DNA of 36,992 nt. Origin: Amylibacter sp. Its GTDB lineage: Bacteria > Pseudomonadota > Alphaproteobacteria > Rhodobacterales > Rhodobacteraceae. The stretch lies in assembly GCA_016764475.1 (NCBI GenBank), contig JAESRV010000038.1, positions 11,885-48,876 on the forward strand, in the 5' to 3' direction. Under the pieces are notes generated by a model. That model worked only from the letters and a program-made list of their open reading frames with translations, was not told the origin of the DNA and ran no database searches. Below, in pieces: positions 6,936-15,139 of the stretch (positions within the stretch are counted from its first letter, which is position 1; every line of letters starts with the position of its first letter). The position numbers and the translations under genes are program-made.

Positions 6936-7268
6936 ATGCAAACTGTAGCTGAAATGCCGACCTTTACCAAGCAGGCCGAAAAACTTTTAAGTGCGGATGA
7001 GCGCAAGCATGTAATCGACTTTTTATCGCAAAACCCGTTATCTGGCGATGTGATACAAGGTACGGGCGGTGTCCGAAAGGTTCGTATTGCCGCTTCAGGT
7101 CGCGGGAAACGTGGCGGGGCGCGGGTGATTTACTACTTTCTGGATGAAAGTATTCCGCTTTATGCTTTGGCAATTTATGCAAAGAACGCAAAGACCGACC
7201 TGACCCATGATGAAAAGAACGCGGCAAAGTTACTTGTTGAAGAATTGAAAAAGCTATCGAAAGGATAA
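6936..7268 (+). CDS. RelE/ParE-family toxin (HigB2-like)
   Basis: 110 residues with the RelE-type pattern: TFTKQAEKLLSADERKHVID, a basic core GGVRKVRIAASGRGKRGGAR, the strand VIYYFLDESIPLYALAIYAK and the C-terminal NAKTDLTHDEKNAAKLLVEE. Members are ribosome-dependent ribonucleases. ATG at 6936 is chosen because the family begins close to this point and the operator repeats lie directly upstream; longer in-frame starts would run through those repeats. The antitoxin gene follows after three bases. Confidence 0.88.
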   Translation: MQTVAEMPTFTKQAEKLLSADERKHVIDFLSQNPLSGDVIQGTGGVRKVRIAASGRGKRGGARVIYYFLDESIPLYALAIYAKNAKTDLTHDEKNAAKLLVEELKKLSKG

Positions 7269-7271
7269 GAC

Positions 7272-7547
7272 ATGACCACCTTTGGAACCGACCTGATCCA
7301 GTCTCTGAATGAAGCCATTGCCCATGCGAAGGGCCAAGGCCCGGCGATTGTACACTATGCCCTAGAGGTCAAGAAAGTGCGTGAAAAATCCAACCTGACC
7401 CAAAAGGATATGGCGGCCCTTATGGGTGTCAGCCTGTCTGGGTATCGAAAATGGGAACAGGATGTGCGCAAACCAAGAGGCCCCGCCCTGACGCTTTTGC
7501 GCGTCATGGATAAAAACCCGCAAGCTGTTATCGAGGCTCTTGGATAA
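7272..7547 (+). CDS. NadS/HigA-like antitoxin (XRE family)
   Basis: 91 residues. The N-terminal half is helical (TDLIQSLNEAIAHAKGQG). The C-terminal half is an XRE domain: EVKKVREKSNLTQKDMAALM, then GVSLSGYRKWEQDVRKPRGP, ending with ALTLLRVMDKNPQAVIEAL. This matches the NadS type that accompanies HigB2/RelE toxins. It starts three bases after the toxin stop, again toxin first. It probably binds the TAAGTACCCCAT repeats upstream of the operon. Confidence 0.88.
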   Translation: MTTFGTDLIQSLNEAIAHAKGQGPAIVHYALEVKKVREKSNLTQKDMAALMGVSLSGYRKWEQDVRKPRGPALTLLRVMDKNPQAVIEALG

Positions 7548-7696
7548 TAAGTTAGGCATAGGGCGGATAAGGGAGTGCGGTGAAATAAACTTTTTCCTGC
7601 TATGTGAAAGGCATGGAAGCTTTCCTAATGAGGGAAATAATACAGCAAAAAAAGTAGCGTTAAATTGAGCGCGGTGTGGTATTAAATGTGGTACTA

Positions 7697-8459
7697 TTAT
7701 CTTGGTAAGATATATAATCCATAATTAACAATGTAATAGCGAATTAGTTCGGCGGACTGTCTGTCCGCCATTTCACACTTGCCTATGTGAAGACCCTCTA
7801 ACACCTTGAATGGTAAGGTAGTTTTTGGGGTTCGAAGTCCTTGATTCCAGCAGTATGCGATACGCTCGTAAAAGGCCAATTTTAGCACAGTTCTCTTGAG
7901 GGTAAGTTGACCTGATTCCCATAGTTTCCAAGGGTTTGCGAGGAAACTGGTGGCGAGTTCGAACAAATCGTCGAAGCTATGCGCTGGCTTCACCCCATTT
8001 TGCTGTTTTTCGGCTAAAACCAGCTTATCAGTCTCCAGTTTTGACAGACGTTTTTCGTATGCTGCAATGACGCGCGGGTTTTCAGTTTCCACGAGACGAT
8101 CAAGCAGGCTTTCAATTTTCTTATCTACTTGCACCGCTTCACGCTTAAGGCCGTGCAGCATGCTCTCTGCCTGTGCCATGCGTTGCGCCCAGACATCTTT
8201 GAACATTGCCTTCACCAAAGCATACAAGCCCTCAGAGGGCTGTAGAGCGCGCACGACCTCGGCAAAATCACCTTCCAGCACATCACGGCGGATAGACTTG
8301 CGATAGCTAACGCAGCCTTTGGTTGGGCAGAGATAATACGGATGTTTCTTTTTGGTCTTACTGGTGGACCAGCAAGCCGTCAGCGGTTTTTCGCAGTCGT
8401 TACACAGGACGAACCCACGCAGTGGAAAATCGGCACTGATATCTTTGCGCGCAGGAACG
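7697..8459 (-). pseudogene. Large serine recombinase, C-terminal fragment
   Basis: Reading leftward from 8459 the frame gives VPARKDISADFPLRGFVLC, then the recombinase zinc ribbon (CNDCEKPLTACWS and YYLCPTKGC). A long coiled-coil region follows (about 8170-7960, including KLETDKLVLAEKQQNG), with the usual end LATSFLANPWKLWESGQLTL. The catalytic serine domain and most of the recombinase domain are missing. The segment that should precede it is found inverted on the other strand from 8461. The last ~20 codons run through the right att repeat of the adjoining element, so its natural end may have been replaced. Confidence 0.85.
7757..7770 (+). repeat. attR: right 14-bp direct repeat
   Basis: CTGTCTGTCCGCCA is identical to the tRNA-Ser 3' end at 2004-2017. 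Here it also forms half of a perfect hairpin, GGCGGAC-TGTCT-GTCCGCC (7751-7769). It marks the right border of the integrative element. Confidence 0.82.
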
Positions 8460-8460
8460 C

Positions 8461-8580
8461 GTGCGGCTTACGTCGAAGCCCCTGATTGGGATGTGTCTTT
8501 GCGCAAAGGTCATCATGAAGGGTTGATCTCTCTGGAAACCTTCCAAACCGTTCAACGGCGCATGAAGGAAACGCCGCCCG
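8461..8580 (+). pseudogene. Inverted fragment of the serine recombinase
   Basis: The plus strand reads AYVEAPDWDVSLRKGHHEGL, ISLETFQTVQRRMKET. In large serine recombinases this piece directly precedes the PARKD...FPLRGFVLC segment, which here lies on the minus strand from 8459. The two pieces therefore belong to one gene and have been separated by an inversion with a breakpoint near 8460. Beyond about 8580 the similarity stops. There is no start codon or catalytic domain, so it is not functional. Confidence 0.8.
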
Positions 8581-8612
8581 ATCACGCCTTGGGTGCAGTT
8601 GGTGGAATAGCA

Positions 8613-8870
8613 TTAGCGCCCGCCTTCCTTAAAGAAGGCGACATAGCCGCAGCGACCGTTTGATGCAGAAATCGTGAACATTCCAAACGGCCCCCAAAAC
8701 GTGCAAGATGTATAAAAACGCGGGCGAAATGGATCATATGCGTTGCCATTATTTACAAATTCATACGACCAAATTGTGTGAGGAAGCCCGACAGTGACGA
8801 AGCCGCTGTAAAGGGCTATGGGTATCAAAACCCAATAGAAGAAGCTCAGGCGAAAGAAACGAGGTTTCAT
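8613..8870 (-). CDS. Small membrane protein downstream of traG remnant
   Basis: 85 residues with one N-terminal hydrophobic segment (FFYWVLIPIALYSGFVTVGL) followed by an aromatic-rich, probably periplasmic tail with two cysteines (SCTFWGPFGMFTISASNGRC). Function unknown. It starts in an ATGA-type overlap with the TraG-type gene fragment and so belonged to the same conjugation operon. Small membrane proteins after coupling-protein genes are common in alphaproteobacterial transfer regions. The frame looks intact, but its operon partner is broken, so it is probably no longer expressed usefully. Confidence 0.55.
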   Translation of the reverse strand: MKPRFFRLSFFYWVLIPIALYSGFVTVGLPHTIWSYEFVNNGNAYDPFRPRFYTSCTFWGPFGMFTISASNGRCGYVAFFKEGGR

Positions 8871-9413
8871 TTGCGGCCTCCTTTTTTGATATCAAGGGTT
8901 ACGCGTGGATCAGCAGGACGTTGCAGACCCTCCAACGGATTATCTGCCAACTCGCCATGACAAAACGGCGCAATCTGGTGTTGCTGAATTTTGCGACAAT
9001 GGAAAAATCCAACATCTTTGATGTGTAGGATTTGTTCATCAGGTTTCAGACGCATCAACCGTTCGGCAGAAAACATCCGGTCTTTGCTGGTGCCGATATT
9101 GCCGGTGTAATCCAGTTGCCCTGAATTGAATCCAAGGCTTTTATTGATAACCAGAGCCTCGCCCATGGCGCGGCTCACCCGCTCCGCTTCCTCAAAAGAA
9201 GAAAAACCGAACCACTGTTTAATCACAGCGTTTTCTTCAATCGTGGCGGTTTCTTTTTCACCGTAGGCGCGTTGAAGTTCCGAACGGCTTTGGACAATAA
9301 AGTGGCAGTTGCCACCAAATCCGCGCATGACAGTTAGGGCTGACACAATGGCTTTTAATGGCGCATTTGTTGCTTCATCTAGGATAAAATCGACTTGGCC
9401 TTCACATATTTGG
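8867..9413 (-). pseudogene. traG: TraG/VirD4-type coupling protein, C-terminal fragment
   Basis: From about 9410 leftward: VDFILDEATNAPLKAIVSAL, then TVMRGFGGNCHFIVQSRSEL and NAVIKQWFGFSSFEEAERVS. The DEATNAP stretch is the Walker B region, and the rest is the TraM-recognition/ATPase C-terminal domain of type IV coupling proteins. These pump DNA into a conjugation channel. The N-terminal membrane region and Walker A are absent; upstream codons in this frame have no coupling-protein character, and an unrelated plus-strand frame begins at 9414. It is a relic of a lost conjugative element. Confidence 0.85.
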
Positions 9414-9758
9414 ATTTCGGATACGGAGGTTAAGCGAATTGTTGAAAGAACTGTGAAGCCGTTTATCGGATGGGCTTTGATTTGGGATAAAAATGATTTT
9501 CCCGATGATTTATTCAAAATTTTTGAGCAATTAGGCATAGGTGAGGATTCTTGGCATACATCACCGATTGCTATCCCTAAAGTAAAAATTGGCCGCCCTA
9601 AATTTGAAAAAGCATTTGAATGTTTTAAAAGTATGAATTTTGATAGAGGCTCTTTGTCGTGGAAGGAGCTTATTAATTTGATTGCAGAGAAAACAGGCGA
9701 AATTCCAAATGAATCAACTTATCGCTCTTGGGTAAGAAAAAACAAAGGTAATGGGTGA
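9414..9758 (+). other. Unknown reading frame, probably a 5'-truncated gene
   Basis: The frame is open further left, but that part is only the complement of the traG remnant. From 9414 it reads EVKRIVERTVKPFIGWALIW, later IPKVKIGRPKFEKAFECFKS, and ends with TYRSWVRKNKGNG. Composition is AT-rich, unlike the flanking core genes. The basic C-terminus with SLSWKELINLIAEKTGEIPN could be a small helix-turn-helix. No family is recognised. The start appears lost at the junction with traG. Confidence 0.4.
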
Positions 9759-9885
9759 ACAGGAAAAACACATAACGTAGAAAATAGCGCAGAAACTCAT
9801 TTTCCTTTTTACGTTTATACGGTGTTCACAACTCAATAAACATGCCCATAAAATGATGTCATTGAAACTATGCAGGAGCATTCCA

Positions 9886-10101
9886 ATGACAGAACCAACC
9901 CAACTATTCGACCAACAACGCACATACCAACCAACCGACCCGGAAATTATTGCATTGCTTGGCAGTAGGGAAAAACAAGCCCAAATGCGCCACTATGGCA
10001 GAGGGCCAGCCTTCTTTCGCTTGGGCCGCAAGATTATCTACCACGGCAAAGATTTATGCGAATGGGCTAATGCCAGCCGCATAGACCCAAATGCTACTTA
10101 A
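9886..10101 (+). CDS. AlpA-like DNA-binding protein, second copy
   Basis: 71 residues with the same plan as the product at 4033: PEIIALLGSREKQAQMR, GPAFFRLGRKIIYHGKDL and a closing SRIDPN. It is predicted to be a winged HTH regulator or excisionase of an integrative element. AGGAG lies eight bases upstream of the ATG at 9886, which decides the start over an ATG at 9853. There is no companion integrase, so it is likely a survivor of an older element of the same kind. The sequence has diverged well beyond a recent duplication. Confidence 0.65.
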   Translation: MTEPTQLFDQQRTYQPTDPEIIALLGSREKQAQMRHYGRGPAFFRLGRKIIYHGKDLCEWANASRIDPNAT

Positions 10102-10201
10102 ACTAACACCCACGACCATCGAAATAGGCGCGGGTGTCAGAAATAGTCTAAGCAACTCTTCTTTACAGCTCGCGTCCTTCAAATTCAAGGACAACAATAA
10201 A

Positions 10202-10684
10202 ATGAAAAATGAAACAATCACCCATTGGGGTAAAGCTACCTATGTAATCCAAAATGAAGGTTCCGCACCTTTTAAAATAACAGTGTCGGGGCGCGACAGG
10301 TGGGCATTGGTTGCGGCCACGGTATTGATTGAAATGCCCGAGATAGGAACCATGACGCGAAAACAGGCTGCAAGCTTGACGGGAGTAGCACCAATGACGC
10401 GCCAATCTGCTTCTTGGCGATTGCAAGCAATCACCTGTCAGCCAGTGGAAAAATGGCAGGGGAAATCCTTTATTCAAGGCGGGCGAAAAACCGTGCGCGA
10501 GGCCCTCTACATGCCAGCCCTTGTTGCCGCGCGGTTTAATCCAGATCTCAAGGCAAAGTATGTTAAAATGGTTGCAGCAGGAAACCCCCCAAAGATCGCC
10601 CTGACGGCCCTCATGCGTAAGCTTATAGAAGCTGCAAACGCGCTTATCAAAGCAGACAGATTATGGATTGAAAAATGTGCCTGA
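10202..10684 (+). pseudogene. IS110-family transposase C-terminal fragment fused to foreign N-terminus
   Basis: From about residue 34 the frame is the C-terminal (transposase_20) half of an IS110-type DEDD transposase: MPEIGTMTRKQAASLTGVAP, later KSFIQGGRKTVREALYMPAL, VAARFNPDLKAKYVKMVAAG and LTALMRKLIEAANALIKADR. The catalytic N-terminal half is missing. The first ~33 residues (MKNETITHWGKATYVIQNEG) do not resemble IS110 and appear to come from a disrupted resident gene. About 14 extra residues (RLQAITCQPVEKWQ) interrupt the conserved stretch between SASW and GKSFI. It is not functional as a transposase. Confidence 0.8.
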
Positions 10685-11009
10685 TTAAGACGGATACTCC
10701 CAGAAAGAAAACCGAAGCTGCCATCGCCGTGAACTGCCTCAATAGGTTCACCGGGCTCGGCATGCCGGTGAGCGCCAAAATTATCTGAAACGTGCGGGGA
10801 TAGGAGGTGTCTGTTTGATCGACATTCTATGCAAGAACGCCGGCTATTGTTGAAGGATAATTGTTCAAAACCCACTTCATTCACGCCTCGAAAATCCTGA
10901 TCTAGGATACATTATTTTTTACCCAGATTTCAGAGTGTAGATAACGCCATTTCAGCAAGTTTTACTGGTACCGCTTGCGGCACTCAAAACTTTACCCTAA
11001 GCCCGTGTC
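10685..11009. other. Non-coding gap before the MATE gene
   Basis: The left part (10690-10790) still reads AAIAVNCLNRFTGLGMPVSA on the plus strand to a stop at about 10789. It may be another gene remnant, but I do not recognise it. The remainder holds the MATE promoter region; no clear operator or terminator was found. Confidence 0.35.
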
Positions 11010-12356
11010 ATGACTCAAACAATGACATATAACGGCCACGCAAAAGCGGTGCTGGTGCTGGGGCTGCCGTTGGTTGGCAGCAACATTGCACAGATGGCGA
11101 TCGGTATGACCGATACGGTGATGATGGGGTGGTACGGGGTGCCTGATCTGGCGGCAATGGTTTTGGCCAGTTCAATGTATTTTCTGTTTTTCATTGTCGG
11201 CGCAGGTTTTGCTTTTGCGGTAATGCCGCTGGTGGCAAACGCGGCCAGTGCAGGCGATGATACCCAAGTGCGCCGGGTGACGCGGATGGGTTTTTGGGCC
11301 TCTACTGCCTACGTCATCATTATGCTCCCTATTCTGTGGTGGGCCGAAACCTGGCTGGTGGCGGTGGGGCAAGACCCCGTTGTCGCAGGTCTGGCGCAGG
11401 ATTACCTGCGCATTGCCAGCTTCGGCTTGTTGCCCGGCTTGTTTATCATGGTGATGCAAAGCTATCTGTCTGCCCAGGAACATACCACGATTGTGTTGTG
11501 GGTAACGCTTGTAGGTGCGGTTTTGAACGGCCTCTTGAACTACGCACTGATTTTCGGGCATTGGGGCGCACCCGAGCTGGGCATACGCGGGGCGGCTATT
11601 TCGTCTGTGCTGATGCTGACGCTCAGCGTGCCAATACTGGCCCTATATGCCGCGCGAAACTTGCCGCAACACGCACTTTTCCAACGCATTTGGCGCATTG
11701 ATACACAGGCCTTGGGCCAGGTGTTCCGGTTGGGCTGGCCCATCGGGCTTACCAGCCTGTCGGAAACCTCGCTTTTTACGGCCACAGCCCTGATGATGGG
11801 TTGGATCGGTACGTTGCAACTGGCCGCCCACGGTATAGCACTGCAATGGACTGCTGTTGCATTCATGGTGCATGTCGGCTTAGCGAACGCTGCCACCGTG
11901 CGGGCAGGGCGCGCAGTGGGGCGTGATGACAGTGCAGGCTTGCGCCGTGGCGGGATTGCTGTACTTGCGATGGCTGTGATATTCTCTTGCGCGGTGGTTA
12001 TCGTATTTATAACCCTGCCCGAATTGATGGTGGGTATATTTCTTGACAACGCAGAACCTGCACGTGATGAGATCATGATTATCGGCGTCAGCTTGCTTGC
12101 GATGGCTGCCCTTTTCCATGTGGCAGACAGCACCCAAGTCATTGCCCTTGGGCTGCTGCGGGGCGTGCAAGATGCACGCATTCCACTGCTACTGGCCGTG
12201 ATCAGCTATTGGTTGGTTGGCATACCTGCGGGCTATCTGTTTGGGTTCACATGGGGGTATGGCGCGGTTGGTATCTGGATGGGGCTGGTATGCGGGCTAA
12301 CGTTATCCGCCGTACTGCTGAATTACCGGTTTTGGACAAGAAGCTGGGTGAAATAA
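11010..12356 (+). CDS. MATE-family multidrug/cation exporter
   Basis: 448 residues, the normal size, with about twelve hydrophobic helices in two homologous halves. The first MatE repeat begins LGLPLVGSNIAQMAIGMTDT, typical of NorM-type proteins; the second begins RLGWPIGLTSLSETSLFTAT. It would act in the inner membrane as a Na+- or H+-coupled antiporter that expels cationic compounds. Substrates cannot be told from sequence. It ends in a TAATG overlap with the decayed proline-racemase-family gene, so the two formed an operon. Composition is that of core genes, and it marks the return to chromosomal backbone. Confidence 0.92.
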   Translation: MTQTMTYNGHAKAVLVLGLPLVGSNIAQMAIGMTDTVMMGWYGVPDLAAMVLASSMYFLFFIVGAGFAFAVMPLVANAASAGDDTQVRRVTRMGFWASTAYVIIMLPILWWAETWLVAVGQDPVVAGLAQDYLRIASFGLLPGLFIMVMQSYLSAQEHTTIVLWVTLVGAVLNGLLNYALIFGHWGAPELGIRGAAISSVLMLTLSVPILALYAARNLPQHALFQRIWRIDTQALGQVFRLGWPIGLTSLSETSLFTATALMMGWIGTLQLAAHGIALQWTAVAFMVHVGLANAATVRAGRAVGRDDSAGLRRGGIAVLAMAVIFSCAVVIVFITLPELMVGIFLDNAEPARDEIMIIGVSLLAMAALFHVADSTQVIALGLLRGVQDARIPLLLAVISYWLVGIPAGYLFGFTWGYGAVGIWMGLVCGLTLSAVLLNYRFWTRSWVK

Positions 12357-12837
12357 TGATAATTTCCATCGTAAACGCCCATGCTGAAGGTGAGGTTGGC
12401 AATGTGGTCGTGGCAGGCGTCACACCGCCCCCGGCGACACACTTTGGCAGCAAATGGTATGGCGGCACAAAGACCGGCACCTTCGCAACCTGTTGCTGAA
12501 TGAACCGCGCGGCGGGGTGCATAACCACTTCAACCTGCTGGTACCTGCAAAAGACCCTCGGGCTGCATTCGGGTTCCTGACGATGGAACCTGAACACACC
12601 CCGCCGATGACGGAACCCCTGACCGAGTTTTATCTCGAAGCCGCTGCAGGCCTCGTGCATGTACGCGCCAAGTGCAAGGGCGGCAAAGCTACATCTGTGC
12701 GGATCACCAACGTGGCATCTTTCGCATCACGCCTTGATGCGCCTTTAGAGGTGGCAGGGCTGGGCACGCTAACCGTCGATATTGCCTTTGGCGGCGACAG
12801 TTTTGTGATCGTGCCCGCCCGCGATCTAGGGTCCTGA
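12356..12837 (+). pseudogene. Proline racemase / hydroxyproline epimerase family, degraded
   Basis: Starts MIISIVNAHAEGEVGNVVVA, typical of trans-3-hydroxyproline dehydratase/4-hydroxyproline epimerase proteins. It loses frame near 12430 and reaches a stop at 12499. The family sequence resumes in another frame as LLNEPRGGVHNHFNLLVPAK, EPEHTPPM. It then jumps straight to TEPLTEFYLEAAAGLVHVRA, omitting the segment that contains the catalytic cysteine. It stops at 12837 after VDIAFGGDSFVIVPARDL, about half the usual length. The end coincides with a 14-bp repeat that may be an IS terminus. It has at least one frameshift, one deletion and one truncation. Confidence 0.88.
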
Positions 12838-12843
12838 CCCTAA
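12830..12843. repeat. 14-bp repeat GGTCCTGACCCTAA, copy 1
   Basis: Identical to 17550-17563, beside the IS481 remnant. Here it sits exactly where the racemase-family gene is cut off and supplies the truA stop codon on the other strand. With its left neighbours it makes the palindrome AGGGTC-CT-GACCCT. Confidence 0.65.
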
Positions 12844-13619
12844 ATCCCTGACACTAAAAACGGATCATCGTTGTAACTTACCTTGGCCAGATACAACCCG
12901 TGCGGCGGGCAAACGGGCCCGCATTGGGCGCGATTTTCTGCTTCCAGCGCATGTTTGACATCCACGGGTTCCCAACGACCAGAACCGACGCGTTCCAATG
13001 TGCCAACAAAGCTGCGTACCTGATTGTGCAAAAAACTGCGGGCGCGGATAGTGAAACGGTATTCTGTGCCACCCATGGCCGGTTGCTCTTGGATGTTTAA
13101 CACGTCCAAAGTTTTAACTGGAGACTGAGCCTGACAGAAGGTGGAACGGAAGGTGGTGAAATCGTGTTTGCCGATCAGATGCGCGGCGGCCTCTTGCATG
13201 GCAGGCACATCCAGCGGGTGCTTAACCTGCCAGACCAGCCCCGCTTCATGGGCCGCAGGTGCGCGGCGTGACAACAGGCGGAAGGTGTATTCACGCTCGA
13301 CGGCGTCAAAGCGCGCATGAAAGTCATCATGCACTTTGGCCGCTTCCAAGATTGCAATGGGATGGGGTTTCAGGTGGTAATTCAGGGCCTCTGACAACCG
13401 GTACGCCTGCCAGTCACCTGCCAAATCAACATGGGCCACCTGCGCATAAGCGTGAACGCCCGCGTCCGTACGACCCGCACCCTGAATGCCTGCGCATTCA
13501 GGTTCCAGTTTTTGCAATGCTTCTTCTATGGCTTGCTGAACAGACGGCACATTCCGCTGTTTTTGCCAGCCTGCAAAGGGCTTGCCGTGGTATTCTATTT
13601 TTAACGCATATCTGGGCAT
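12840..13619 (-). CDS. truA: tRNA pseudouridine(38-40) synthase TruA
   Basis: 259 residues, normal length. It begins [20 protein letters not shown] and carries the catalytic aspartate in [20 protein letters not shown]. The C-terminal half has [15 protein letters not shown] and [20 protein letters not shown], both family signatures. It converts uridines 38-40 of tRNA anticodon arms to pseudouridine. The start at 13619 is chosen because the family begins at this methionine; a longer frame to 13754 has no matching extension. The stop falls within the shared 14-bp repeat, so the last few residues (LVSGI) may have been altered by an insertion event. Confidence 0.95.
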   Translation of the reverse strand: MPRYALKIEYHGKPFAGWQKQRNVPSVQQAIEEALQKLEPECAGIQGAGRTDAGVHAYAQVAHVDLAGDWQAYRLSEALNYHLKPHPIAILEAAKVHDDFHARFDAVEREYTFRLLSRRAPAAHEAGLVWQVKHPLDVPAMQEAAAHLIGKHDFTTFRSTFCQAQSPVKTLDVLNIQEQPAMGGTEYRFTIRARSFLHNQVRSFVGTLERVGSGRWEPVDVKHALEAENRAQCGPVCPPHGLYLAKVSYNDDPFLVSGI

Positions 13620-13720
13620 GGGTGCTGCGTTACCCCGTAAGGTTGATTTTGCCAAGCCCCCCCCTGTAAATTGGCGCGATTTGTGCTTATGTGATGGGGT
13701 GAACAATAAGGGCAGCAGAT

Positions 13721-15139
13721 TTGGTACTTGCAACGGTAATTGACGGTATAGCACGCAATGCGGAACGCATGGCAGACAGTGTTTCTGAAAGCCTGTTTGA
13801 ACCTGTGATCCGTCTGGGTGTGACGGGCTTGTCGCGGTCCGGAAAGACGGTTTTTATTACCTCTTTAGTAGCAAACCTGCTGGATCGTGGGCGGATGGTG
13901 CAATTTTCAGCCACCGCCGACGGGCGGATTGCTTCGGTGTTTTTACAACCACAACCCGATGATACGGTACCGCGTTTTGATTATGAAACCCACCTGCAAG
14001 CGATGACAGGGCCAAAGCCGCACTGGCCGCAATCGACGCGTGCTATCAGTCAGTTGCGGCTGTCGTTTCGGGTGCAGCCCAAAGGTATTTTGGGTGGGCT
14101 TCGCGGGCCGCGTACGGTGCATCTGGATATTGTGGATTACCCCGGTGAATGGCTGCTGGACTTGCCCTTGATGGATCTAAGCTTTGCGCAATGGTCAACG
14201 CAAGCCTTGGCCTTGGCCAAGGGGCGCGAAGTTCAGGCAAAAGGGTTTTTGAAACTGCTGGCGGGTGTGGATGCCACGCAAAAACTGGATGAAAGTCTGG
14301 CGCAAAAACTGGCGCAAAGCTTCACAGGCTATCTGTCTGATAGTCGTGAGGCAGGCTATTCAGCCTGTGCGCCCGGGCGTTTTTTGATGCCGGGCGATTT
14401 AGCAGGGTCACCTGCGCTGACATTTTGTCCTTTGCCAGAGGGTGCATCCCCGCGTGGTTCACTAACCCGAGAGTTTTCGCGCCGGTACGCGGCCTATAAA
14501 TCCAAAGTCATCAAACCATTTTTCCGCGATCATTTCGCGCGTATTGATCGCCAGATCGTTCTGATTGACGCGCTGGGGGCAGTGCATCACGGCCCACAGG
14601 CAGTTGCAGATTTGAAATTGGCGATGGTCGATGTGTTGAAAGCCTTTCGACCCGGGCGCAGATCATGGCTGTGGTCTTTGCTGGGGCAACGCCGGGTTGA
14701 GAAAATTCTATTTGCAGCCACAAAGGCGGATCATTTGCACCATGAACAACATGCTAATTTGGAAGCGTTGATGCAGGCTTTGGTCAGAGACGCCAAAGAT
14801 CGGGCAGAATTTTCAGGGGCGCAAACGGGCTCGATTGCACTGGCTAGTTTGCGCACAACGGTGGAAGAAACCCATGACCACGACGGGCAATCGCTGAATT
14901 GTGTGCGTGGCACGTTGCTGGACACGGGCAAAGAGGCCGCGATGTATGCGGGTGAGTTGCCTGATGACCCTGCGTTGATTGTGAACGCGGCTGCGGGTGG
15001 CGCACGCGAATGGTTGGACGCGGATTATGCAGTGATGAATTTCGCGCCTGCAAAGATTGCATTAAAGCAGGGCATGGGGCCGCCGCATATTCGCTTGGAT
15101 AAAGCGGCAGAGTTTTTGATCGGGGATAAGGTATCATGA
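13721..15139 (+). CDS. ycjX: YcjX-family P-loop protein (DUF463)
   Basis: 472 residues. Walker A is GLSRSGKT at residues 36-43, Walker B-like sequence is [15 protein letters not shown], and a G4-like motif is ATKADH. YcjX proteins are GTPase-like stress proteins of unknown exact role, nearly always next to YcjF. The frame opens only after a stop at 13700, so the candidates are TTG at 13721 or ATG at 13771; the longer one is kept because the family usually has ~30 residues before the P-loop, but the start is uncertain. The gene is divergent from truA and overlaps ycjF by four bases. Confidence 0.9.
   Translation: MVLATVIDGIARNAERMADSVSESLFEPVIRLGVTGLSRSGKTVFITSLVANLLDRGRMVQFSATADGRIASVFLQPQPDDTVPRFDYETHLQAMTGPKPHWPQSTRAISQLRLSFRVQPKGILGGLRGPRTVHLDIVDYPGEWLLDLPLMDLSFAQWSTQALALAKGREVQAKGFLKLLAGVDATQKLDESLAQKLAQSFTGYLSDSREAGYSACAPGRFLMPGDLAGSPALTFCPLPEGASPRGSLTREFSRRYAAYKSKVIKPFFRDHFARIDRQIVLIDALGAVHHGPQAVADLKLAMVDVLKAFRPGRRSWLWSLLGQRRVEKILFAATKADHLHHEQHANLEALMQALVRDAKDRAEFSGAQTGSIALASLRTTVEETHDHDGQSLNCVRGTLLDTGKEAAMYAGELPDDPALIVNAAAGGAREWLDADYAVMNFAPAKIALKQGMGPPHIRLDKAAEFLIGDKVS

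Larger units (their letters stand above)
2004..7770 (+). mobile_element. Small integrative element in tRNA-Ser (~5.8 kb)
   Basis: Bounded by the 14-bp att repeats. Contains a tyrosine integrase next to the tRNA, an excisionase-type regulator operon, a winged-helix protein, repeat arrays, an HTH/HGGxSTG protein and two toxin-antitoxin pairs. Several intergenic stretches are more AT-rich than the flanking core genes. No relaxase, type IV secretion, capsid or packaging gene is visible inside, so it is either a satellite or mobilisable element or a reduced island. All genes look intact, which contrasts with the decayed DNA immediately to its right. Confidence 0.85.

Noticed and set aside
2004-7770. 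Prophage
   Set aside because: No capsid, terminase, portal, tail or lysis gene is seen; the integrase and HTH genes alone do not support a phage.
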